Shown here piece after piece: positions 44,592 through 54,679 of a stretch of 64,000 bases of DNA (the stretch's first letter is position 1; each line of letters starts with the position of its first letter). Origin of the DNA: Acidobacteriota bacterium (GTDB taxonomy: Bacteria > Acidobacteriota > Aminicenantia > Aminicenantales > Saccharicenantaceae). Below the pieces are notes generated by a model. That model was not told where the DNA came from, made no database searches, and saw nothing but the letters and a program-made list of their open reading frames with translations. The stretch covers positions 62,001 through 126,000 of the forward strand of contig JAKLEN010000001.1 in assembly GCA_022711665.1 (NCBI GenBank), given 5' to 3'. Position numbers and translations under genes: made by a program.

Positions 44592-46919
44592 TCACGTCCG
44601 CAGGCGCAGCAGCCCGACGACGCCCGCCAGCCCGAACAGCAGATTGGCCCCCCACGCGCCCAGGAATGGGCCCAGGATCCCGGCCGCCCCGAGGCTGCGG
44701 CAGAGGGCGAAGGCTCCCCAGTAGGCCATGGCGATGACGACGCTCGCGCCGATGCCCGCCAGCGCGCCCTTGCGGCCCAGTCCGAAGCCGAAGGGCACGG
44801 CCAGCAGCGCCATGACCAGGCTGACGAACGGCAGGGCCGCCTTCTCCGCCAGCGCCGCCCGCAGTCGGACGGCGGGGAAGCCCAGCGACCGGACCTCGGC
44901 GGCGTAGCGCCGCAGGTCGCCGAAGGTCATCCGCAGGGGCTCGCGCCAAGGCGCCCGGAAGAGGGTCCGGTCGCCGGCGGCGTCGAGCCGGCCGGCGGCC
45001 GAGCGGGCGAAGGCCGGCCCGGCGGAGGCGGCGTAGTCCCGCGTCCAGCCGTCGTGGTAGACCAAGCCATCGCCGTCGAAGGCGGCCTTGTCGGCGTAGG
45101 TCCGGCGCAAGAGGGTCCATCGCCGGGGGTCGAGGTCGAAGACGGAAAGCCTGGCGAACGCGGCCGCGCCGGGCTCGAAATAATCGAAGTGGTAGATCCG
45201 CTCGGCGCGCGCCCCGAGGACCCAATGCCGGTTGGCGTAACTGACGCTCCGGGCCGGCCGGTCGTAGAGCTCGTTCCGGATCATCTCGGCCCGGGCGTGG
45301 GCTGCGGGGACGATCCGTTCCCGGACGAGGAAAGAGAGGAATCCGGCGGCCGCGGCCAGCAGGAGGACCGGCAGGACGGTCCGGTAAACGCTGACCCCGC
45401 CGGCCTTGAAGGCGGTGGCCTCGCCGGTCCGGACGAGGAGGCCGAGGGCGAGCAGGGCGGCCGCCAGGACGGAGGCGGGCAGGATGTAGGCCAGGTTCTC
45501 GGGCAGCGCGGCCAGGGCGTAGCGGGCCGCCAGGCCGGCCGGCTTGCCGGCGGGCATGACCTCGCTCCAGGTCTCGAAGAAGGCGAACAGGTACGCGGCC
45601 GCGGCCAGGGCGGCCAGGGCGAAGGCCAGGACGGTCAGGAAGCGGCGCGAGACATAGCGGTCGAGAAGGCCGGGGAAGCGCGGCGACGCGGCGAACGGGC
45701 GGCCGGCCGCCGGAACGGAACGAGCCTGGGCGCGGCCCGGCCCGGCAGCGGGAGAAGCGGCGGCCTCGGGTCGGGCGGCGCGGCCGCGCGGCCCGGCGGT
45801 CCGGCGGCGCCGGCGGAGCAGCAGCCAGGCCGCGGCGGCGGTCAGGATCAGGTTCGGCCCCCACATGCCCCAGAAGGCCGGGAGCCGGCCGTCGATGGCC
45901 GCCTGTTCGCCGGCCGTGAGCAGGACGTAGTAAAGAAGGATCAGGACCAGGCTCAGCGAGAAGCCGCCCGTGCGTCCGGAACGGCCGGTCATGACCCCGA
46001 GCGGCAGGCCGATGAGGGCGAAGACCAGGCAGGCTGCCGGCAGGGCGAACTTCTTGTGGATCTCGATGCGGTGGGCCCGGACCTGTCTCGGCTGGGGCCG
46101 GCCGGACGGGGGGCCGGTCTCGAGGGCCCGGAGGTCCCGGACGAGCTCGCCGATGTCCTTCTCCCGGACCCGCTTGGCGACGGCCAGCGAAGGGACGATC
46201 CCGGCGACATCGATCTCCTCTTCGAGACGGTCGAACGAGGTCACGGTGTCCTCGCCGGGCGAGCCCGCCGGGCCGGCGAACGACGTGCCGTCCCGGAGCT
46301 CGAGGACCGCCCGCCGCTCTTCCGGGAGCAGGCGGATGCGGCCCGAGCGGGCCAGGAGGATGCGGGGAGGCGCCGCGTCCCGGGTCACGGCGGCGAAGAC
46401 GCCGGCCCAGACACCGTCGGGGCCGACCTCCCGGACGAGAAAGACCAAGCCGGGCAGCGTCTCGTTGAATTCGAGAGGCTCGACCTTCAGCCGGACGCGG
46501 CCGAGGACCGAGGCGGTCATGTCCCGCACCCAGGCGTCGTTGGCCCGGGGGGCCCAGTAAAGGGCCAGCGGCAGGGTCGCCAGGAATCCGGCCAGGCCGA
46601 AGACGGCGAGCGGCCGGGCCAGGCGGCGCGGGCCGATCCCGACGGAAGCGAAGGCGACGATCTCCGAATCGGCGGACAGGCGGGCCAGGCCGCCCAGGAT
46701 GCCCATCAGGACGGCCATGGGCAGGGCGAAGACCAGGACGGACGGCAGGAGCAGGGCCAGCAGACGCAAGGCCCGGAGGACCGGCACGCCTTTGTCGATG
46801 AACAGATCGGCCACGAGCAGGACCTGGTCCATCAGCAGGACGAAGGCGACGAGCAAGAGCCCGACCAGGAAGGTCGGCGTGACCTCGCGCAGGACGTAAC
46901 GGTCGACGAGCCGGGCCAT
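44592..46919 (-). CDS. lptFG: fused LptF-LptG lipopolysaccharide-export permease
   Basis: A single 775-aa protein containing two complete YjgP/YjgQ-type units. The first (about 1-370) begins 'LVDRYVLREVTPTFLVGLLLVAFVLLMDQVLL' and has 'ALPMAVLMGILGGLARLSADSEIVAFASVG' and 'AHRIEIHKKFALPAACLVFALIGLPLGVMTGR'. The second (about 390-775) begins 'LLDRYVSRRFLTVLAFAL' and has 'ILPASVLAAALLALGLLVRTGEATAFKAGGVSVYR' and 'LAEKAALPFVSLVMALLAVPFGFGLGR'. In most diderms these are two proteins forming an LptFG heterodimer with LptB2; here a Pro/Ala/Arg-rich linker joins them. ATG 46919 is used; a TTG one codon upstream is less likely. Confidence 0.9.
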   Translation of the reverse strand: MARLVDRYVLREVTPTFLVGLLLVAFVLLMDQVLLVADLFIDKGVPVLRALRLLALLLPSVLVFALPMAVLMGILGGLARLSADSEIVAFASVGIGPRRLARPLAVFGLAGFLATLPLALYWAPRANDAWVRDMTASVLGRVRLKVEPLEFNETLPGLVFLVREVGPDGVWAGVFAAVTRDAAPPRILLARSGRIRLLPEERRAVLELRDGTSFAGPAGSPGEDTVTSFDRLEEEIDVAGIVPSLAVAKRVREKDIGELVRDLRALETGPPSGRPQPRQVRAHRIEIHKKFALPAACLVFALIGLPLGVMTGRSGRTGGFSLSLVLILLYYVLLTAGEQAAIDGRLPAFWGMWGPNLILTAAAAWLLLRRRRRTAGPRGRAARPEAAASPAAGPGRAQARSVPAAGRPFAASPRFPGLLDRYVSRRFLTVLAFALAALAAAAYLFAFFETWSEVMPAGKPAGLAARYALAALPENLAYILPASVLAAALLALGLLVRTGEATAFKAGGVSVYRTVLPVLLLAAAAGFLSFLVRERIVPAAHARAEMIRNELYDRPARSVSYANRHWVLGARAERIYHFDYFEPGAAAFARLSVFDLDPRRWTLLRRTYADKAAFDGDGLVYHDGWTRDYAASAGPAFARSAAGRLDAAGDRTLFRAPWREPLRMTFGDLRRYAAEVRSLGFPAVRLRAALAEKAALPFVSLVMALLAVPFGFGLGRKGALAGIGASVVIAMAYWGAFALCRSLGAAGILGPFLGAWGANLLFGLAGVVGLLRLRT

Positions 46920-46939
46920 CAAGAAAGACTATAGCATGC

Positions 46940-47029
46940 AGAAGGGGTCAAACCTTTAATTCTTTAATTTTTTTAAGCCGAGACGTCAGCCGCTCGGAAA
47001 ATTAAAGAATTAAAGGTTTGACCCCTTCT
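46940..47029. repeat. large REP/MITE-like inverted repeat
   Basis: Perfect 32-bp arms at 46940-46971 and 46998-47029 (left arm begins AGAAGGGGTCAAACCTTTAA) flank a 26-base loop with an inner stem CCGAG (46978-46982) / CTCGG (46993-46997). The arms are AT-rich in a GC-rich genome. No coding capacity. It resembles repeat units mobilised in trans, and may also act as an RNA hairpin between the groEL terminator and the lptFG start. Confidence 0.8.
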
Positions 47030-47030
47030 T

Positions 47031-47065
47031 AAAAAAAAGCCCCGGGCGGGAGGCCGCCCGGGGCT
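47031..47065 (-). terminator. rho-independent terminator of groES-groEL
   Basis: On the minus strand a 12-bp perfect stem AGCCCCGGGCGG / CCGCCCGGGGCT (47065-47054 and 47049-47038) with a 4-base loop is followed by a run of Ts (47038-47031), about 49 bp after the groEL stop. Confidence 0.93.
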
Positions 47066-47079
47066 GGCGATTCATGTCC

Positions 47080-47106
47080 GGGGACCGTCCCCCGCGGGAC
47101 CGTCCC
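47080..47106. repeat. tandem short palindromes
   Basis: GGGGACCGTCCCC (47080-47092) is followed by GGGACCGTCCC (47096-47106), so the 11-mer GGGACCGTCCC occurs twice, 15 bp apart, between the groEL stop codon and its terminator. Confidence 0.7.
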
Positions 47107-47113
47107 TACCGGA

Positions 47114-49044
<1,931 letters not shown>

Positions 49045-49071
49045 GAAAACCTCCTGTGGAATACCTGAAAT

Positions 49072-49098
49072 TTAGCAGTCACAAAACTTGAGTGCTAA
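49072..49098. promoter_or_regulatory. CIRCE operator (HrcA binding site)
   Basis: TTAGCAGTC (49072-49080), 9 bases, then GAGTGCTAA (49090-49098). The right arm is the exact consensus; the left differs from TTAGCACTC at one base. It predicts HrcA repression and heat induction of groES-groEL. Confidence 0.95.
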
Positions 49099-49127
49099 TA
49101 ATATACATAATTCGAAGCTTTTGTCAA
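49098..49127 (-). promoter_or_regulatory. groES-groEL promoter
   Basis: Minus-strand TTGACA (49127-49122) and TATTAT (49103-49098) are 18 bp apart. The CIRCE element begins at the end of the -10, so HrcA would block transcription initiation. Confidence 0.75.
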
Positions 49128-49149
49128 GAGGGCAGGCGGATAAATATCG

Positions 49150-49170
49150 GCAGTCTCCAGTCGAGACTGC
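49150..49170. terminator. hairpin after the Fis-type gene
   Basis: GCAGTCTC (49150-49157) / GAGACTGC (49163-49170) with a CAGTC loop abuts the stop codon of the Fis-type HTH gene. There is no T run, so it may be a weak or factor-assisted terminator, or an mRNA-end structure. Confidence 0.4.
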
Positions 49171-49406
49171 TAATATCGCTTTTTTATCTTGAGGATCTTG
49201 GCCCGGTTATGGAGGGTATTCCTGTGGACGCCGAGGGCCTGGGCCATCCTGGTCTGGTTGCCTTCGTGCTTGCGGGCCGCCTGCTCGTAAAAGATCTTCT
49301 CGAATTCGCGCATGGCGTCCTTGAGGGAGATCTCCTTATCGACCATGTCCTTGACCAGGAGCTCCATGCGCTGGTGGAAGTTCAGCTCGCTAGATCTCTT
49401 GTCCAT
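49170..49406 (-). CDS. small Fis-type helix-turn-helix protein
   Basis: A 78-aa protein that is little more than one Fis/NtrC-type DNA-binding domain. An N-terminal helix ('FHQRMELLVKDMVDKEISLKDAMREFEKIFYEQAARKHEGN') is followed by the HTH 'QTRMAQALGVHRNTLHNRAKIL'. I start it at ATG 49406 with GGAGGG just before it; a longer in-frame opening lacks a ribosome site. It overlaps the end of cvpA and is last in the purC-PHP-cvpA operon. Targets unknown; it may be a nucleoid-type or local regulator. Confidence 0.85.
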   Translation of the reverse strand: MDKRSSELNFHQRMELLVKDMVDKEISLKDAMREFEKIFYEQAARKHEGNQTRMAQALGVHRNTLHNRAKILKIKKRY

Positions 49407-49920
49407 GTTTCCCTCCGCTTTCGCGGATCCTCTTGTACGATTCATCGAAGCGCTGTCGCAGGTCCTTCGGAACCGCGTGGACCACGGCCCGGGCGACGCC
49501 GAGGCAGGCCGGCGCCAGCGTCGATCCCCGGACGGCCGGCCGGGCCACCTCGAACGAGACCATGGCGAAGACGAGGATGCCGCCGGCGACGACCGCCGTG
49601 ACGATCCCGAAGATGGCCCCGAAGAGCCGGTTGACGAAGGCCAGCGGCCCGACCATGGCCTTCGTCAGCAGATGGCCCAGGAGCGCGCCGGCGACCAGGA
49701 CCAGGACGAAGATGAGCAGGAACCCCAGGAAGCTGGCGACCAGGCGGTTTTTGACGAAGCCGGAGAAGATCGCCGAGGCCTGGGCGTAATACAGGACGGC
49801 CAGGGCCAGGCCGGCGACGACCGCGGCCAGGCTGATGATCTGCCGGACGAACCCCTTGAAGATGCCGTAGATGGCCGTCACGACCATCAGGGTCAGGAGG
49901 AGATAGTCGAGCCAGTTCAT
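49390..49920 (-). CDS. CvpA-family membrane protein
   Basis: A 176-aa protein with four membrane helices (about 5-23, 28-47, 61-85, 101-124) and a cytosolic tail. 'NWLDYLLLTLMVVTAIYGIFKGFVRQIISLAAVVAGLALA' is the typical CvpA opening. In E. coli cvpA sits by purF; here it is downstream of purC, another purine link. Role is debated (envelope homeostasis, colicin V production). The ATG overlaps the PHP gene stop (ATGA). Confidence 0.88.
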   Translation of the reverse strand: MNWLDYLLLTLMVVTAIYGIFKGFVRQIISLAAVVAGLALAVLYYAQASAIFSGFVKNRLVASFLGFLLIFVLVLVAGALLGHLLTKAMVGPLAFVNRLFGAIFGIVTAVVAGGILVFAMVSFEVARPAVRGSTLAPACLGVARAVVHAVPKDLRQRFDESYKRIRESGGKHGQEI

Positions 49921-50807
49921 GCCGTCGCCTCCCGTCTCTCCCGCAGCCGCTCGACCATGCCGTAATCGCCGTCCAACAGGGCGCCGAAGGCGACATGGGG
50001 CTTGATCCGGCCGTGGAAGTCCGAGCCGGCTGTGGCCACCAGGCCGAGTTCGGCGGCCATGTCCCGGTAGAAGGCCGTCTGCTCGGGCGTATGGTAGAAC
50101 GTGTAGACCTCCAGGCCCAGCAGGCCGTGGTCCTTGAGCGTCCGAGCGTCTTCGACCGTGGTCCGCTGGAAGTACGCGCCGGGGTGGGACAGCACGGGCG
50201 CCCCGCCGGTGGCCGGGGCCGCCTCCAGGACCTCGAGGAGCGGGACGAACCGCTTGGGCACGAAGGCCGGCTTCCCCTCGGCGAAGTATTCTTTATAGAA
50301 CAGGTACGGCGCGTAGCCGCGGTTCCCCTCTTCGTAGAAGGAGCGGAGGGCCGGGTGGCCGGCGTTCTCCGGGTTCTCCAGCAGGACCTGGGCGATCTTG
50401 ACCCCCAGCGGCGGCGCGCCGTTGGACTTGGCCCGGACCTCGTCCAGCGTCACGGCGAAGCCCAGGCGCCGGACCTTCTCGATCCGCTCGGCCGTCTCGG
50501 CCATGCGTCGCTCGGTCTGGCCGGCGATGATCCGGGCCAGGGCCGGGCTCGTCCAGTCGACGAACGGCAGCAGGCAGTGGAACTCGCGGCCGCCGAAGAG
50601 CGTCGTCAGCTCGATGCCGGGGATGACCTCGACGCCGGCCCGCCGACCCAGCTCCACAGCCTCGGGATAGGCGGCCACCGTGTCGTGGTCGGCGATCGAG
50701 ATGGCGCGCAGGCCGAGGTCCCGGGCGAAGCCGACCAGCTCGGCCGGCGAGAAATCCCCGTCGCTGCTCTTGTTCGAGTGGACGTGGAAATCGACCCGTC
50801 CGCTCAT
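49917..50807 (-). CDS. PHP-domain phosphoesterase
   Basis: A 296-aa enzyme of the YciV/RNase AM-like PHP group. Metal ligands appear in 'VDFHVHSNKSSDGDFSP', 'AISIADHDTVAAY', 'IPGIELTTLFGGREFHCL', 'VLSHPGAYF' and 'ATAGSDFHGRIKP'. Relatives hydrolyse 3',5'-bisphosphonucleotides or RNA 5' ends. ATG 50807 overlaps the purC stop by four bases and its stop overlaps cvpA, so the four genes form one tightly coupled operon. The exact substrate is not determined. Confidence 0.87.
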   Translation of the reverse strand: MSGRVDFHVHSNKSSDGDFSPAELVGFARDLGLRAISIADHDTVAAYPEAVELGRRAGVEVIPGIELTTLFGGREFHCLLPFVDWTSPALARIIAGQTERRMAETAERIEKVRRLGFAVTLDEVRAKSNGAPPLGVKIAQVLLENPENAGHPALRSFYEEGNRGYAPYLFYKEYFAEGKPAFVPKRFVPLLEVLEAAPATGGAPVLSHPGAYFQRTTVEDARTLKDHGLLGLEVYTFYHTPEQTAFYRDMAAELGLVATAGSDFHGRIKPHVAFGALLDGDYGMVERLRERREATA

Positions 50808-51697
50808 GCGATGTCGTCGAGGCCGGTCAGGACCTTGTAGATTTCCAGGTACTTCTGGGCAGTCTTGGCGACGATCTCCGCCGGCAGCTCGGGCGGCGGC
50901 GAGTTCTTGTCCCAGGCGGTCGTCTCGAGATAGTCGCGGACGAACTGCTTGTCCAGGCTCGGCTGGGACCGGCCGGGCTCGTATTGGGCCAGGGGCCAGA
51001 AGCGCGAGGAATCGGGGGTGAAGATCTCGTCGATGAGGATGAGCTCGTCGCCGTCCAGCCCGAACTCGAACTTCGTGTCGGCGATGATGATGCCCTTGGA
51101 GACGGCGTAGAGGGCCGCCTTCTGGTAGAGTTCCAGGCTGGTCCTGCGGATCTTGCCGGCCAGCTCGGCCCCGATCTCCTTCTCGACGTCCTTGAAGGAG
51201 ATGTTGACGTCGTGGCCCTTCTCGGCCTTGGTCGAGGGGGTGAAGATCGGCTCGGCGATCTGGTCCGACTCCCGAAGCCCCTTGGGCAGCCTGATGCCGC
51301 AGACCTTGCCGGTGGTCTTGTACTCCTTCCAGCCGGAGCCGGAGAGGTAGCCGCGGACGACGCACTCGATGGGCACGACCTTGGTCCTCTTGACGAGCAT
51401 GGAGCGCTTGGCCAGGACGCCGGCGTAGGAAGCCAGGGCCGGCGGGAACTCCCCGGTCTCGGTGGCAATGAGGTGGTTGGGGACGACCAGCCCGACGAAA
51501 TCGAACCAGAACTTCGACAGCTGCGTCAGAACCTTGCCCTTGTAGGGGATGAGCGAGGGCAGGATCCAATCGAACGCCGAGATGCGGTCCGTGGCCACGA
51601 TCAACAGCTTGTCGTCGACCTCGAACACGTCGCGGACCTTGCCCTTGCGGAAGAGCGGCAGACCGGGAAGCTCGATGTCGCCGATGGGTTTTTCCAT
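50804..51697 (-). CDS. purC: phosphoribosylaminoimidazole-succinocarboxamide synthase (SAICAR synthetase)
   Basis: Purine pathway enzyme, 297 aa, of the longer yeast-Ade1-like type rather than the roughly 240-aa E. coli type. 'RKGKVRDVFEVDDKLLIVATDRISAFDWILPSLIPYKGKVL' is the ATP-binding start; 'VPIECVVRGYLSGSGWKEY' and 'LILIDEIFTPDSSRFWP' are family signatures. AAAGGAGA precedes ATG 51697. It leads the purC-PHP-cvpA-Fis operon. Confidence 0.97.
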   Translation of the reverse strand: MEKPIGDIELPGLPLFRKGKVRDVFEVDDKLLIVATDRISAFDWILPSLIPYKGKVLTQLSKFWFDFVGLVVPNHLIATETGEFPPALASYAGVLAKRSMLVKRTKVVPIECVVRGYLSGSGWKEYKTTGKVCGIRLPKGLRESDQIAEPIFTPSTKAEKGHDVNISFKDVEKEIGAELAGKIRRTSLELYQKAALYAVSKGIIIADTKFEFGLDGDELILIDEIFTPDSSRFWPLAQYEPGRSQPSLDKQFVRDYLETTAWDKNSPPPELPAEIVAKTAQKYLEIYKVLTGLDDIA

Positions 51698-51778
51698 GAC
51701 CGTCTCCTTTGGGACCCGTCAAGGATAGCCAAAGAAACCCTAAAAAGCAAATGTCGAGACCCCTATTCCGGCGCTGAA

Positions 51779-51808
51779 TTGACAAGACCGTTTTATCGGA
51801 AATAAAAT
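51779..51808 (+). promoter_or_regulatory. promoter of the defence island
   Basis: TTGACA (51779-51784) and TAAAAT (51803-51808) are 18 bp apart. The first codon of drmD begins only 12 bases after the -10, so the transcript would carry almost no 5' leader. Confidence 0.65.
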
Positions 51809-51820
51809 ACCGACCAAATC

Positions 51821-54679
51821 GTGAACATCGGCTCCATTGTCAGATACCGGAATCGAGAGTGGGTCGTCCTCCCGAGCGACCGCCCCGACCTGACGTATCT
51901 CCGGCCGTTGACCGGCGCGGTCGAGGAAACAGTCGTCGTCAATAAGGGCCTATCCGACCTCGTCGGCTACGACCTTCCCGACGAGCGCATCGCGTCCGCA
52001 CAATTCCCTCTCCCGACAGCCAATGACATATCCGATTCCGCGGGGGCCCATCTCCTCTGGCAGGCCGCCCGCCTGTCTCTCCGCGAGGGTGCCGCGCCCT
52101 TCCGCTCTCTCGGTCGCATCTCGATCCGCCCGCGAACCTACCAGTTCGTACCCCTCATGATGGCTCTTCGCCTTGACCCGGTGCGCCTCTTCATCGCCGA
52201 CGACGTGGGCGTGGGAAAGACGATCGAGGCCCTGCTTATCGCCCGAGAGATGCTCGACCGCGGCGAGATCAAACGGCTCGCCGTGCTCTGTCCCCCTTAT
52301 CTGTGCGATCAATGGCACGCCGAGCTCGAGACCAAGCTCAACCTGGAGGCCGTGATCATCCGATCGGGCACGATTAATCAACTGGAGCGCGGCAAGACCG
52401 GCCCCGAGAGCATCTATCGCTTTTATCCGATCCAGGTCATCAGCATCGATTTCATCAAGTCCGACCGCAACAAGCATGCGTTCCTCCTCGATTGTCCGGA
52501 GTTCGTCATCGTCGACGAGGCCCACGGCGCTGCCGTGGCCGACCCGGGCAACGTCGGCCAGCACCAGCGCCACGAGCTCATCCACGATCTCGCTTCCCGG
52601 CCAGCCCAGCACCTCGTCCTCCTCACGGCCACGCCGCACAGCGGGATCGAATCTGCGTTTCGCTCCCTTCTTGGCTTTCTGAAGCCAGAATTCGCGTCCT
52701 GGTCCCTTTCCGATCTTAACGAACCCCAACGCATCGCATTGGCCCGCCACTATGTCCAGCGGACACGGAAGGACATCGAGACGGGCTGGGACGCCGAACT
52801 CTGCTTCCCCAAGCGCGATCCGTCCGACGCCACCTATCACTTATCCAGGGCCTTAGGCGATCTCTTCACAAAAACGTACGATTTCTGCACGGAGATCGTC
52901 CGGACAGGCCAGTCTCTCGAGAGCCGCCGTCAGCGGGTCCGGTATTGGGGCGCGCTGGCGCTGCTTCGTTGCGCCATGTCTTCGCCCGCCGCGGCGTGCG
53001 CCGCCATCGAAAGCCGGGAGGGCGTCCTGGCCGAGCTCGAAGACGAGCCCGATTTTTCCGGATATGTCTTCGAATCGGCCGAAAAGGCGACGGACGATGC
53101 CCCGCCCTCGCCGCCCGTTGAGGCGACGGAAAAGACCCTCCCTGATTCCGGGCGCCGCCGACTCCGCGACCTGGCCAAGATCGCCCACGATATTGAAGCG
53201 ACCGGGCAAGACGCCAAACTCTCGGGATGCGTCGATCTCATTGCCGGTCTTCTCCGCGACGGCCTCCATCCGATCGTCTGGTGCCGCTATATCGCCACAT
53301 CGGACTATGTCGCCGAAGGATTGCGGCAGGCCCTTCGGGCGGAATTTCCCGACGTCCGGGTCATCTCCATAACCGGTCTCCTCGGCGACGACGAACGGAA
53401 GGCCAAGGTCGAGGAGCTCGCCGCCGAAAAGCGCCGCGTCCTCGTCGCCACGGACTGCCTGAGCGAAGGCATCAATCTACAAACGGCCTTCGACGCCGTC
53501 CTTCACTATGACCTTCCCTGGAACCCCAACCGGCTCGAACAGCGAGAAGGCCGCGTCGATCGCTACGGCCAAACCCTGTCCAAGGTCGTCAAGACCATCC
53601 GCTACTTCAGTCCCGATAATCCTGTGGACGGCGTAGTAATCCGGGTCCTCCTCGACAAGGCCCGCGAGATCCGGCGGACCCTCGGAACCCACGTCCCCGT
53701 TCCCGACGAAAGCGAGACCGTCACGCAGGCTGTCCTTAATGCGCTCTTCCTGAGAGGCCGCAAGTACGGCGAACAGCTTCGACTCGGCTTCGAGCCGCCC
53801 GAAGTGGCCGACCTCAAGCACCGTTGGGACGAGGCGGCCGACCGGGAGCAGCGAAACCGCACCCGTTTCGCCCAGCGGGCGATGAAGCCGGAGGAGGTGC
53901 GCCGGGAGCTCGAAGCCGCGGACGGCGTTCTCGGCGATCCGGGCGCGGTCCGCGCGTTTGTCCTCGACGCCGCCCAGCGCTTCGATCTGCCGATCACGTC
54001 CGAACCGCGGAAAAAGGACGTTTATCGGGTCGGGATCGGCCCCGAGACGCGAAAAATCCTCCCCGACGCGCTCCGTTTTGCTCTGCCCGCAACCAAGTCC
54101 ACTTTCTGGAATATCAGCTTCGTTTCGCCTACGCCTGAGGGATCCGAGTACATCGGCCGGAACCATCGCTTCGTCGCCGGTCTCGCCCAGTATCTCCTGG
54201 AAGAAGCCCTGACCAAGGGTTCGACGGCCCGCGCCTCCCGCTGCGGGGTCGTGCGCACGCGGGCGGTCAAGCGTCCGACGACGCTCTGTCTCCTCCGGAC
54301 ACGCTACCTCTTCGAACAGCCCGACGAGCCGGAGAGCCTCGCCGAAGAGGTCCTTGTCGCGGGCTGGCGATCCGAAAACGGCAGCCCGGGCTCGCCCCTC
54401 TCCTCCGATTCGGCCCTCGAGCTCCTGGCCGCCGCTAAGCCCGACGCCAACGTCTCTCCCGCGGAAAAGAGGGATCGGGTCGAAGCGGCGCTCTCCGCCT
54501 GGACGACATACGCCCCATCGGTCGGTCAGCGCATGAACGAGCGCGCCGCTGAGCTCCTCGCCGGCCATCGCCGCATCCGCCAGGCGCTTTCCCGAAGGAT
54601 CCGCAATCTCGCGATCCGGCCGCAGCATCCGCCGGATCTCCTGGGACTGGTCGTCTATCTGCCGATGGGGAAGCCATGA
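51821..54679 (+). CDS. drmD: DISARM-type SNF2-like helicase DrmD
   Basis: A 952-aa SNF2-family ATPase. An N-terminal SH3-like part ('NIGSIVRYRNREWVVLPSD') precedes the helicase: 'RPRTYQFVPLMMAL', Walker A 'DDVGVGKT' (GVGKT at 130-134), 'DEAH' at 231-234, 'LLTATPHSG', then the C-lobe with 'VLVATDCLSEGINLQ' and 'REGRVDRYGQ'. Such proteins mark class 1 DISARM anti-phage systems when followed by an adenine methyltransferase, as here. The start is GTG 51821 without a ribosome site; I see no better one. Stop overlaps the methyltransferase ATG (ATGA). It is thought to remodel or translocate DNA in restriction of unmethylated phage DNA. Confidence 0.85.
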   Translation: MNIGSIVRYRNREWVVLPSDRPDLTYLRPLTGAVEETVVVNKGLSDLVGYDLPDERIASAQFPLPTANDISDSAGAHLLWQAARLSLREGAAPFRSLGRISIRPRTYQFVPLMMALRLDPVRLFIADDVGVGKTIEALLIAREMLDRGEIKRLAVLCPPYLCDQWHAELETKLNLEAVIIRSGTINQLERGKTGPESIYRFYPIQVISIDFIKSDRNKHAFLLDCPEFVIVDEAHGAAVADPGNVGQHQRHELIHDLASRPAQHLVLLTATPHSGIESAFRSLLGFLKPEFASWSLSDLNEPQRIALARHYVQRTRKDIETGWDAELCFPKRDPSDATYHLSRALGDLFTKTYDFCTEIVRTGQSLESRRQRVRYWGALALLRCAMSSPAAACAAIESREGVLAELEDEPDFSGYVFESAEKATDDAPPSPPVEATEKTLPDSGRRRLRDLAKIAHDIEATGQDAKLSGCVDLIAGLLRDGLHPIVWCRYIATSDYVAEGLRQALRAEFPDVRVISITGLLGDDERKAKVEELAAEKRRVLVATDCLSEGINLQTAFDAVLHYDLPWNPNRLEQREGRVDRYGQTLSKVVKTIRYFSPDNPVDGVVIRVLLDKAREIRRTLGTHVPVPDESETVTQAVLNALFLRGRKYGEQLRLGFEPPEVADLKHRWDEAADREQRNRTRFAQRAMKPEEVRRELEAADGVLGDPGAVRAFVLDAAQRFDLPITSEPRKKDVYRVGIGPETRKILPDALRFALPATKSTFWNISFVSPTPEGSEYIGRNHRFVAGLAQYLLEEALTKGSTARASRCGVVRTRAVKRPTTLCLLRTRYLFEQPDEPESLAEEVLVAGWRSENGSPGSPLSSDSALELLAAAKPDANVSPAEKRDRVEAALSAWTTYAPSVGQRMNERAAELLAGHRRIRQALSRRIRNLAIRPQHPPDLLGLVVYLPMGKP

